Below, piece by piece: positions 57,056 to 64,000 of a stretch of 64,000 bases of DNA. Every line of letters begins with the position of its first letter. Within the stretch, counting starts at the first letter, position 1. The notes beneath the pieces were generated by a model, which worked only from the letters and a program-made list of their open reading frames with translations, made no database searches and was not told the origin of the DNA. The position numbers were made by a program, and so were the translations under genes. Source of the stretch: Micromonospora sp. NBC_01796 (GTDB lineage Bacteria > Actinomycetota > Actinomycetes > Mycobacteriales > Micromonosporaceae); NCBI RefSeq assembly GCF_035917455.1, contig NZ_CP109078.1, positions 434,001 to 498,000 on the forward strand. The letters are read 5' to 3'.

Positions 57056-58165
57056 GTGTCGGAAAATGAATCCCGATCGGGGCGTCGACCGGCCCGGTAC
57101 CTCGTCGTCTCGGTGCTCGTCGGTGTGGCGGCCCTCCTGACGGTCGGCTTCGTCGCCGTACGCGACCGGCCCGAGGACGCCGCGCCGGCCGACGTCATCA
57201 CCGGGGTCGACTGGGCACGAACGGTCATCGACCTGCCGACGGATTCCGGGATCGGCTGTCCGACCGGCCGGCAGCACCTCCAGCCGGTCGTCGAGCTTAT
57301 GGTGCCGTCGGGCTTCGCCTGGGCGCCTGCGGACGAGGATCGGGGGAAGCTGCTCGTCAGCCGAAGTGAGATCAGCTATGGCGACCTCACCGGCGACGGC
57401 GTCCCGGAGGCGGTGCTGAACGTCCGGTGCGGCCCGCTGTCGGCGCACGATCTCCGCAACGACCTCCCGGGCGGTCGGCTGCTCGTGGTCACCATGCGTG
57501 CCGACCACTCGCTGGCGGGGCTCGGGTTCGCGGGTCAGCCCGGCGCCCGACACCTGTCCTTCGAGGTGGCGGACGGGGCCCTCGTCGCCGAGGTCTGGTA
57601 CGCGCAGACCGAACGCGGCATCTCCGGCCCCTCGCTGTACGCACCTCCCCACTCCCGTAGCTACCGGTGGGACGGCGCCCGGTTCGTACAGGCGGCCGGT
57701 CGTACGGCACCACTTTCCCTGATCTCGTCGGCGGAATCGGAACAGGGAATGACGGGGTCGGCGGTGCAACTCGCCACGATCATGCGCGACGGCAAGGTGG
57801 TCTGCCCGGGGCGGACGGTGCAACCCCTGACCCGGACCGGGGACCAGTTCGAGGCAACCACCGACATCAGGCCGGTCGACCTCGATCACGACGGCAACGG
57901 CGAACTCCTCGCCCGGGTACGGTGCACGTTCGACGGTGCGACGTACGAGTCCCTCTACCTGTTCGGCCAGGGCGAGCAGGGATTCGTCACCCGCGACGTG
58001 CCCGTGGCGAACGGCGGGCAGTACGTCATCCAGGACGGCTGGCAGGTGGAGTACGACGTCCTGACCGTCGCGGTACGGCACACCGCGACCGGGGAGACCA
58101 CCACCCACACGATGCGCTGGAACGGCAGCACCTTCGTCGACACGCTCGGCACCTACCGGAACTGA
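57056..58165 (+). CDS. Membrane-anchored protein with FG-GAP/VCBS-like calcium motifs
   Basis: A 369-residue protein: a basic N-terminus (SGRRPARY), one hydrophobic helix (LVVSVLVGVAALLTVGFVAV, about 16-35) and a long outer part. The outer part contains YGDLTGDGVPEAVLNV and DLDHDGNGELLARVRC, each with a DxDxDG-like loop typical of Ca2+-binding repeats found in beta-propellers. Disulfide-capable Cys pairs (VRCGPLS, KVVCPGR) are present. No catalytic signature is visible. GTG 57056 has no strong ribosome binding site. Confidence 0.75.
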   Translation: MSENESRSGRRPARYLVVSVLVGVAALLTVGFVAVRDRPEDAAPADVITGVDWARTVIDLPTDSGIGCPTGRQHLQPVVELMVPSGFAWAPADEDRGKLLVSRSEISYGDLTGDGVPEAVLNVRCGPLSAHDLRNDLPGGRLLVVTMRADHSLAGLGFAGQPGARHLSFEVADGALVAEVWYAQTERGISGPSLYAPPHSRSYRWDGARFVQAAGRTAPLSLISSAESEQGMTGSAVQLATIMRDGKVVCPGRTVQPLTRTGDQFEATTDIRPVDLDHDGNGELLARVRCTFDGATYESLYLFGQGEQGFVTRDVPVANGGQYVIQDGWQVEYDVLTVAVRHTATGETTTHTMRWNGSTFVDTLGTYRN

Positions 58166-58181
58166 CCCGGCCGCCGACTCC

Positions 58182-59147
58182 TCACCGGTCGTCGGTACGG
58201 AACACGTGCCGGTACGTCTGCGGCGAGACGCTGGTGACCCGGCGGAAGTGCCGGCGCAGGCTGACCGGGTTGCCGAACCCGGCCACCCGGGCGATCCGCT
58301 CCACCGGTTCGTCGGTCGTCTCCAGCAACTCCTGGGCCACCCGTACCCGCTGCTCGACCAGCCACTGCAACGGGCTGGTGCCCACCGTGTCACGGAACCG
58401 CCGGGCGAACGTACGCGGGCTCAGGTGCGCCCGGTGCGCCAGTTCCGCCACGGTCAGCGGCCGGTCCAGGTGCCCTCGCGCCCAGTCCAGCAACGGGGAC
58501 AGGTCCGGGTGCGGTTCGCCCCGGGTGACCGGTCGGGCGTACTGGGCCTGGCCACCGTCGCGGTGCGGGGGCACCACCATCCGGCGGGCCACCTCGTTGG
58601 CGACGGCGGTGCCGTGGTCGAGGCGGACCAGGTGCAGGCACAGGTCGATGCCGGCGCCGGTGCCGGCGGAGGTGAACAGGTCGCCCTCGTCGGTGTAGAG
58701 CACGTCCGGTTCGACCCGTACCCGAGGGAAGCGGTGGGCGAAGTCGACCGCGTTCATCCAGTGGGTGGTGGCCCGGCGCCCGTCGAGCAGGCCGGCGGCG
58801 GCCAGGACGTACGCGCCACTACAGATGGAGACGATCCGGGCGCCCCGGTCGTGTGCCTGGCGCAGGGCGTCGAGCAGCGGCGCGGGCGGGTGCAACTGCA
58901 CCGACCGGTTGCAGGCGGCCACGACCACGGTGTCCGCGTCGGTCAGTGCGTCCAGCCCGTACGGAGCCTCGACCCGCAGGCCGAGGGAGGTTCGCAGCGG
59001 GCCGGGAACGGCCGCGCAGAGGCGCAGGTCGTACCAGGGGTCGACCAGGTCGGACCGGTCGATCCCGAAGACCTCGCACGGTACGGCGAACTCGAACACC
59101 GGGATCGCGTCGGTGACCACGAGGGCGACCGTGTGGGGCGACTTCAT
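58182..59147 (-). CDS. GlxA-type AraC family regulator (DJ-1/PfpI domain + HTH)
   Basis: A 321-residue regulator. Residues 1-185 form a DJ-1/PfpI-like domain (VALVVTDAIPVFEFAVPCEV, SICSGAYVLAAAGLLDG), probably binding a ligand without protease activity. Residues 215-321 contain two AraC helix-turn-helix units: LAHRAHLSPRTFARRFRDTV and IARVAGFGNPVSLRRHFRRV. Family members regulate amino-acid or glycine-betaine/choline metabolism. It is divergent from an amino-acid permease and has a -10 (TACGTT) 6 nt from the ATG. Confidence 0.93.
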   Translation of the reverse strand: MKSPHTVALVVTDAIPVFEFAVPCEVFGIDRSDLVDPWYDLRLCAAVPGPLRTSLGLRVEAPYGLDALTDADTVVVAACNRSVQLHPPAPLLDALRQAHDRGARIVSICSGAYVLAAAGLLDGRRATTHWMNAVDFAHRFPRVRVEPDVLYTDEGDLFTSAGTGAGIDLCLHLVRLDHGTAVANEVARRMVVPPHRDGGQAQYARPVTRGEPHPDLSPLLDWARGHLDRPLTVAELAHRAHLSPRTFARRFRDTVGTSPLQWLVEQRVRVAQELLETTDEPVERIARVAGFGNPVSLRRHFRRVTSVSPQTYRHVFRTDDR

Positions 59148-59181
59148 GGCAGGAACGTACCGCAGATCGTCATTCCTGCCA
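59147..59181. promoter_or_regulatory. Inverted repeat over the GlxA-type regulator promoter
   Basis: TGGCAGGAA (59147-59155) and TTCCTGCCA (59173-59181) are a perfect 9-bp inverted repeat 26 bp apart centre to centre. The left arm includes part of the leaderless -10 (TACGTT on minus, 59159-59154) and reaches the ATG. It lies between the regulator and the permease, so it can serve autoregulation and permease control. Confidence 0.55.
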
Positions 59182-59217
59182 CTGGCCGGCGATCGCCGGG
59201 TGCAGCAGGTTGGACCC

Positions 59218-60507
59218 GTGACCGACTCGTTGATCGAAAACAGCAGCACCGTACGAACCGGCGGTCGGCTGACCGTCGCCCAGGGCACCGCGCTCTACGT
59301 CGGGGCGGTGCTCGGAACCGGCGTGATCGCCCTGCCCGCGCTGGCGGCCGAGGCGGCCGGACCGGCGTCGCTGCTGGCCTGGCTGGCCCTGGTCGTCCTG
59401 TCGATGCCGCTCGCGGCGACCTTCGCCGCGCTGGGCGCGCGCTACCCGGACGCGGGCGGTGTCTCGACGTACGTCCGGAACGCCTTCGGTCCGCGGGCGG
59501 CGGCCATCGTGGGTTGGTGTTTCTACTTCGCGGTCCCGGCCGGCGCGCCCGCCGCGGCGCTGTTCGCCGGCGGTTACGTGGCGGCGGCGCTGGGCGGCGG
59601 TGCGACCACCATGGCGGTCACCGGGGCGATCCTGATCGTCGTCGTGACCGTGACGAACGCGCTCGGGCTCCGGGTCTCCGGGCGGGTGCAGCTCGTGCTC
59701 GCCGCGCTGCTGGTGGCGCTCCTGCTGACCGCCGTGCTGGCCGCGTTGCCGCACCTGCGGTGGGACAACCTGCGCCCGTTCGCGCCGCACGGGTGGCTGG
59801 CGGTCGGTCCGGCGGCGGCCCTGCTGGTGTGGAGCTTCGCCGGCTGGGAGGCGATCACCCATCTGGCGGCGGACTTCCGGCGGCCCGGGCGCGACCTGCC
59901 CCGGGCGGCCACCGTCGCGGTGGTGGTGGTCGGGGTGCTCTACCTCGGCGTCGCCGGTGCCACCGTACTCGTCCTCGGTCCGGCCGCCGGTCAGAGCGAG
60001 GCACCGCTGGCGGAGTTGCTCGCCCTCGGGATCGGCGGCGAGGTGCACCTGCTCGCCGCCGTCGCCGCGCTCCTGCTCACCCTCGGCACGATGAACGCGT
60101 ACTTCGCCGGGGCGGCGAAGCTCGGCGCCGCGCTCGGCCGGGACGGCGCACTGCCGGCGTGGCTTCACCGGGGCAGCAGCGCGGGCGAGGTGCCCCGGCG
60201 CAGCCTGCTGGTGGTGTCGGTGCTGGCCGCGGCCGCGATGGCGGTCGCGGTCGCCGCCGGGATCGGCCCGAAGCCGCTGGTCCTGCTCACCACCGGCTGT
60301 TTCGTCCTGGTGTACGCCCTCGGTACGGCCGCCGCGCTCCGGTTGCTGCCGCGCGGCACCCGGGCGCACCGTTCGGCGCTGTTCGCCCTGGTGGCGGTCA
60401 CCGCGCTGCTGGTGATGACCGGTTGGTACCTGCTCTGGCCGCTGCTCCTGGCCGCCGGTGCCCTGCTCTACCTCCGGCTGCGACCGTCCACGTCGGAAGG
60501 GCGGTGA
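59218..60507 (+). CDS. APC family amino-acid permease
   Basis: A 429-residue membrane transporter with about twelve hydrophobic segments. ALYVGAVLGTGVIALPALAA contains the G(S/T)G motif of helix 1 in the amino acid-polyamine-organocation superfamily, and ALLVWSFAGWEAITHLAADF is the family's helix 6 region. Conserved glycine-rich helices continue to the end. The N-terminus is short and cytosolic. GTG 59218 has no Shine-Dalgarno; CAGGTT lies 6 nt upstream and may be a -10. The substrate is not predictable. Confidence 0.9.
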   Translation: MTDSLIENSSTVRTGGRLTVAQGTALYVGAVLGTGVIALPALAAEAAGPASLLAWLALVVLSMPLAATFAALGARYPDAGGVSTYVRNAFGPRAAAIVGWCFYFAVPAGAPAAALFAGGYVAAALGGGATTMAVTGAILIVVVTVTNALGLRVSGRVQLVLAALLVALLLTAVLAALPHLRWDNLRPFAPHGWLAVGPAAALLVWSFAGWEAITHLAADFRRPGRDLPRAATVAVVVVGVLYLGVAGATVLVLGPAAGQSEAPLAELLALGIGGEVHLLAAVAALLLTLGTMNAYFAGAAKLGAALGRDGALPAWLHRGSSAGEVPRRSLLVVSVLAAAAMAVAVAAGIGPKPLVLLTTGCFVLVYALGTAAALRLLPRGTRAHRSALFALVAVTALLVMTGWYLLWPLLLAAGALLYLRLRPSTSEGR

Positions 60508-60608
60508 ACCTCGGGGTGCTCGCATCCGACGGGGTAGCTTGGGCGCCGTCCCGCGCCTAGGATCCCGGTCCGGGACGGTCGCACACGATCACCACGGGGG
60601 GCACGGAG

Positions 60609-61463
60609 ATGACCGACACGAACTGGATGAACGCGGATCCCGAGCGGCCCGACGCGCCCTCGGTCGACCTGCGTACGGACCGACCGCACCCGGCCCGCGT
60701 CTACGACTACCTGCTCGGCGGCAAGGACAACTTCGCCGCCGACCGGGCCGCCGCCGAGCAGGGGCTGAAGGCGAACGGCAACAGCCGGATCCCGCCCCGG
60801 GAGAACCGGGCCTTCCTGTCCCGGGTGGTGCGTCACCTGACCGAGGAGGCCGGGATCCGGCAGTTCCTCGACATCGGGACCGGCATCCCGACCGCGCCCA
60901 ACGTGCACCAGGTCGCCCAGGCCATCGCCCCGGAATCGCGGATCGTCTACGTCGACAACGATCCGATCGTGCTCGCGCACGCCCGCGCCCTGCTCACCGG
61001 GACCCCGGAGGGAAGGACCGAGTACCTCGCCGCCGACCTGCGCGACGTGGACCAGATCCTGGACTCGCCACAGTTGCGCCGGACGCTGGACCTGGACCAG
61101 CCGGTCGGGCTGCTGCTGATCGCCATCATGCACTTCGTGCCCGACTCCGACGACCCGTACGCGCTGGCGAACCGGCTGCTGGACGCGCTGCCCTCCGGAA
61201 GTTACCTGGCGCTTTCCCACCTGACCGGCGACTTCGCCCCGGAGGCGTGGGAGGCGGTCGCGGCGATCTACCGCAGAACCGGGGTGACCATGCAGGTACG
61301 CCCCAAGCCGCAGATCGAACGCTTCTTCGACGGTCTGGACCTGGTCGAGCCGGGGGTGCGGGTGCTGCCGGACTGGCGGCCCGACCTCGGCCCGACCAGG
61401 ACCGGGGAGCGCCCCAGCGACGTGGCGGTCTCGGTCTACGGCGGCGTGGCCCGCAAGGGCTGA
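60609..61463 (+). CDS. SAM-dependent methyltransferase, PF04672 family
   Basis: A 284-residue actinobacterial methyltransferase family member: ARVYDYLLGGKDNFAADRAA is its hallmark N-terminus, FLDIGTGIPTAPNVHQVAQA is SAM motif I, VYVDNDPIVLAHARALL motif II, and AIMHFVPDSDDPYALANRLL follows. Streptomycetes carry many copies and their substrates are mostly unknown. ATG 60609 follows GGCACGGAG. It is convergent with the ABC transporter genes (15 bp apart). Confidence 0.93.
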   Translation: MTDTNWMNADPERPDAPSVDLRTDRPHPARVYDYLLGGKDNFAADRAAAEQGLKANGNSRIPPRENRAFLSRVVRHLTEEAGIRQFLDIGTGIPTAPNVHQVAQAIAPESRIVYVDNDPIVLAHARALLTGTPEGRTEYLAADLRDVDQILDSPQLRRTLDLDQPVGLLLIAIMHFVPDSDDPYALANRLLDALPSGSYLALSHLTGDFAPEAWEAVAAIYRRTGVTMQVRPKPQIERFFDGLDLVEPGVRVLPDWRPDLGPTRTGERPSDVAVSVYGGVARKG

Positions 61464-61478
61464 CCTCCCCCGGACCCG

Positions 61479-62261
61479 CTAGCTCCCGGTCGGTACGTGG
61501 GCGCCGATCTCGGCCTCGCTGACCCGGGTCGGTTCCAGCACCCGGTGCAGGAACTCCCGGGTACGGGGCTCGCGCGGGGACCCGAAGACCTCCTCCGGCG
61601 GACCCGACTCGACAACCGTGCCGCCGTCCATGAAGACCACCCGCGACGCGACCTCACGGGCGAAGCTCATCTCGTGCGTGACGACCAGCATCGTCATGCC
61701 CTCGGCAGCCAGTCCCCGCATCACCGCGAGCACCTCACCGACGAGTTCCGGGTCGAGTGCGCTGGTCGGCTCGTCGAAGAGCATGAGCTGCGGGTCCATC
61801 GCCAGCGCTCGGGCGATGGCGACCCGCTGCTGCTGCCCACCGGAGAGCTGTGCGGGATAGGCGTCGGCCTTGTCGGCCAGGCCGACCCGGTCGAGGTTCA
61901 CCGCCGCGATCCGGTCGGCCTCGGCGCGCGTACGGCCGAGCACCCGGCGCTGGGCGATGGTCAGGTTCTCCCGTACGCGCAGGTGGCCGAAGAGGTTGAA
62001 CTGCTGGAAGACCATGCCGATCCGGCGGCGTACGTCGTCGATGTCGCAGTCCGGGTCGGTGACCTCGACGCCGGCCACGTGCACCGACCCGCTGGTCGGC
62101 TGTTCCAGCAGGTTGACGCAGCGCAGCAGGGTCGACTTGCCCGAACCGGAGGGTCCGATCACGCAGACGACCTCGCCGGTCTCCACCGACAGGTCGATGC
62201 CGCGCAGCACCTCGAGCTTGCCGAACGCCTTGTGCAGGTTGCGAATCTCGATCGCCGGCAC
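61479..62261 (-). CDS. Polar amino-acid ABC transporter, ATP-binding protein
   Basis: A 260-residue ATPase of the PAAT/GlnQ type: Walker [11 protein letters not shown]-loop in [11 protein letters not shown], signature [19 protein letters not shown], Walker [14 protein letters not shown], and the switch His in [13 protein letters not shown]. It drives import of a polar amino acid together with the permease and binding protein upstream. It begins 7 bp after the permease stop. Which amino acid is transported is not clear. Confidence 0.96.
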   Translation of the reverse strand: MPAIEIRNLHKAFGKLEVLRGIDLSVETGEVVCVIGPSGSGKSTLLRCVNLLEQPTSGSVHVAGVEVTDPDCDIDDVRRRIGMVFQQFNLFGHLRVRENLTIAQRRVLGRTRAEADRIAAVNLDRVGLADKADAYPAQLSGGQQQRVAIARALAMDPQLMLFDEPTSALDPELVGEVLAVMRGLAAEGMTMLVVTHEMSFAREVASRVVFMDGGTVVESGPPEEVFGSPREPRTREFLHRVLEPTRVSEAEIGAHVPTGS

Positions 62262-62268
62262 CGCCGGG

Positions 62269-63135
62269 TCACCTCTCCTTCGCGGCCCGGCGTTCCAGCC
62301 ACCGGACCAGTTGCGACAGCGGCAGCGTGATCGCCAGGTACAGCAGACCGGCCACCACCAGCGGGGTCGGGTTGACCCTGGTGTTGAGGGCGTCGCCGGC
62401 GAACTTGGTCAGCTCGATCGTGGTCGCGGTGACGCCCAGGACGTACGCCAGCGAGGTGTCCTTGGTGAGCAGGATGATCTCGTTGGTCAACGGCGGGATC
62501 ACGATCCGGAACGCCTGCGGCAGCACGATCGAGACCATCGCCCGCCCGTGCGACATGCCCAGGGTCCGGGCCGCCTCCAACTGTCCCTTCGGAACGGCCT
62601 GGATCCCGGCCCGGATCGTCTCGGCCATGTACGCCGCGGCGGTCACCCCGAGTCCGATGGTGACCGCCCCGTACACCCCGCCGGGGATCTCCCGGTTGGG
62701 GAAGGCGAGCGGCACGCCGTACCCGACCATGAACAGGACCAGCAGCGACGGCAGGCCGCGGAACAGCTCGATGTAACCGGTGGCGAACCAGCGGTACGGT
62801 CCGACCGACGACAGGCGCATCAGCGCCAGCACCAGGCCGAGCACCAACCCGAAGGCGAACGCCAGCAGGGTGTAGACGATGGTGTTGCGCAGCGCGACGG
62901 TTATCGCCTCGGGGAACATCTCCCCGGCGACGTCGAGCCGGAAGAAGGCGTCGGCCAGGGTCCCCCAGTCGGCCGCCGCCACCACGGCGAGCAGCAGCGC
63001 GACGAAGACCAGGTATCCGGCCGTACGTCCGAGCCGTTGCCGTTGGCGGCGGCCGAGCCGGCGGCGTCGGACCGGCGGCGGGACCGGGGCGGGTGGTGCC
63101 CCGCTCCCGGCCGCGAGCGTCTCTGGTTCTGCCAT
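62269..63135 (-). CDS. Polar amino-acid ABC transporter, permease
   Basis: A 288-residue membrane permease with a Pro/Arg-rich cytosolic N-terminus (1-50) and about five helices. [20 protein letters not shown] and [20 protein letters not shown] then [20 protein letters not shown] carry the EAA loop typical of the HisM/GlnP family. ATG 63135 has GGGGGAGGC upstream. Only one permease gene is present, so it probably forms a homodimer. Confidence 0.95.
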   Translation of the reverse strand: MAEPETLAAGSGAPPAPVPPPVRRRRLGRRQRQRLGRTAGYLVFVALLLAVVAAADWGTLADAFFRLDVAGEMFPEAITVALRNTIVYTLLAFAFGLVLGLVLALMRLSSVGPYRWFATGYIELFRGLPSLLVLFMVGYGVPLAFPNREIPGGVYGAVTIGLGVTAAAYMAETIRAGIQAVPKGQLEAARTLGMSHGRAMVSIVLPQAFRIVIPPLTNEIILLTKDTSLAYVLGVTATTIELTKFAGDALNTRVNPTPLVVAGLLYLAITLPLSQLVRWLERRAAKER

Positions 63136-63146
63136 GCCTCCCCCAG

Positions 63147-63176
63147 ATCGCCCGGCGGCGGGTGCCACCGGGCGAT
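63147..63176 (-). terminator. Attenuator-like hairpin between binding-protein and permease genes
   Basis: ATCGCCCGG (63147-63155) and CCGGGCGAT (63168-63176), a perfect 9-bp stem with a 12-nt loop. Partial termination or mRNA stabilisation here would give more binding protein than permease, as is usual in such operons. Confidence 0.5.
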
Positions 63177-63194
63177 GTTGTTTCCCGGACCCGG

Positions 63195-64000
63195 TCAGCT
63201 CGCCGGCTTCGCGCCGATCCACTTCTCGTAGATCGTGTCATAGCTGCCGTCCGCCCGTGCCGCGGCGAGCGCGTCGTTGATCGCCGCCAGCAGCCTCGGG
63301 TCGCCGCCCTTCTTGACCGCGAAACCGTACTGCTCGCCGGTGTCGAAGCCGCCCGCGACGACAACCTTGCCGGGGTTGGCCTTGACGTACTCGTTCCACA
63401 CCGGCAGGTCACCGACGGCGGCCTCGATCTGGCCGGTCGCCAGGGCCTGCTGCTCGGCGCCGAGGTCCTTGTACGAGACCACCTCGATCTTCAGGTTCTG
63501 CTGCGCGACCTGGGCCTTGACGTAGTCCTCGCCGGTGGTGGCGCCCTGCACCCCGAGCCGCTTGCCGACCAGGTCCACCAGCGTCTTGTACGGCTTGCCG
63601 ACCGGCACCACGAGGGCCTGGGTGGCGTCGAAGTACGGGGCGCTGAAGTCCAGCACCTCCTTGCGGGCGTCGGTGATGGTCATGCCCGCCGCCGCCACGT
63701 CGCACTTGCCGGAGTTGAGGTCGGCTCCGGACTTGATCCCCTCGAACGGGGTGTCGATGATCTCCTGCGTGACGCCGAGCTTCTTGGCGGCGAGGTCGAC
63801 CAGGTCGACGTCGAAGCCGACCACCTTGCCGCTGCCGTCCTTGGACTGGAACGGCGAGTACGGCAGGTGGGTGCAGGTGGTGAGCTTGCCTGCCGAGACC
63901 AGCTTGACGCCGTCGGCCGTGGTGGCGCCGGTGTCGTCCTTGGCGCACCCGGCCAGGCCGCTGATCGCCAGTGCCGCGCCCATGACCAGTGCCGCACCCC
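63195..64000 (-). CDS. Polar amino-acid ABC transporter, substrate-binding lipoprotein (truncated at window edge)
   Basis: A periplasmic-type binding protein of SBP family 3 whose start lies beyond the right edge; about 268 residues are visible. The lipobox LAGC with its Cys is near the left end of the protein, followed by LTTCTHLPYSPFQSKDGSGK, VGFDVDLVDLAAKKLGV and CDVAAAGMTITDARKEVLDF, the usual ligand-domain blocks, and TGEDYVKAQ. Cys in LTTCTH and GKCDVA could form a disulfide. It is the first visible gene of the transporter operon. Confidence 0.95.
   Translation of the reverse strand, partial: GAALVMGAALAISGLAGCAKDDTGATTADGVKLVSAGKLTTCTHLPYSPFQSKDGSGKVVGFDVDLVDLAAKKLGVTQEIIDTPFEGIKSGADLNSGKCDVAAAGMTITDARKEVLDFSAPYFDATQALVVPVGKPYKTLVDLVGKRLGVQGATTGEDYVKAQVAQQNLKIEVVSYKDLGAEQQALATGQIEAAVGDLPVWNEYVKANPGKVVVAGGFDTGEQYGFAVKKGGDPRLLAAINDALAAARADGSYDTIYEKWIGAKPAS

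Noticed and set aside
1-64000. CRISPR arrays, insertion sequences or prophage
   Set aside because: No regularly spaced repeats, transposase, integrase or terminal repeats were seen on reading either strand.

Overview
The window is high-GC DNA with frequent GTG starts, GTGA/ATGA stop-start overlaps, CGTACG-rich codon use and actinobacterial families (AfsR-like and PucR regulators, PF04672 methyltransferases, SigE-type sigma factors, GlgE pathway). I read it as chromosome of a filamentous actinomycete, probably Micromonosporaceae (Micromonospora-like); the genus is an inference. I found no rRNA, convincing tRNA, CRISPR array, transposase or phage gene.

Layout: 1-7.0 kb is a glycogen/alpha-glucan locus (pgm, glgC, glgA/glgM, glgE, glgB) forming the GlgC-GlgM-GlgE-GlgB route. 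7.0-11.3 kb holds a TetR/SDR divergent pair with strong operators, a HAD phosphatase, a cation/proton antiporter and RNase HI. 11.4-16.3 kb is a small redox operon: START-like protein, NAD-dependent reductase, an unusual self-contained FAD oxidoreductase-FNR-ferredoxin fusion, and a 2TM protein. 16.4-19.8 kb has a VOC protein and three consecutive alpha/beta hydrolases, divergent from two tandem AfsR-like SARP/NB-ARC/TPR regulators (20.0-25.8 kb). 25.8-36.7 kb holds a MerR regulator with a class IV aminotransferase-like gene, an App1 phosphatase, a GT-C membrane protein, a PPOX flavoprotein, a ketoglutarate-semialdehyde-type dehydrogenase, two lipoproteins, a secreted M6 metalloprotease and a poly-gamma-glutamate hydrolase.

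36.7-43.1 kb looks slightly lower in GC and carries a TrmO-like protein, a TPR regulator and a tightly coupled seven-gene operon (three small proteins, deoxynucleoside kinase, MDR dehydrogenase, DegT aminotransferase, NUDIX hydrolase). Its logic, oxidise-transaminate-remove diphosphate, recalls aminonucleoside biosynthesis. 43.2-51.0 kb is a trans-4-hydroxyproline catabolic operon (epimerase, deaminase, three-subunit D-hydroxyproline dehydrogenase) divergent from a PucR regulator and a Xaa-Pro peptidase. The dehydrogenase at 30.7-32.3 kb could supply the last step.

51.0-64 kb contains an AhpD-like protein, a DUF2786 protein, a SigE-type sigma factor with a membrane partner whose outer domain is duplicated in an adjacent lipoprotein, methyltransferases, secreted and anchored hypotheticals, a GlxA-type regulator divergent from an amino-acid permease, and a polar amino-acid ABC transporter cut by the right edge.

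Two themes recur: at least eight genes have a TANNNT element 6-7 nt before the start codon, as expected of leaderless transcripts, and many divergent intergenic regions carry clear palindromes.
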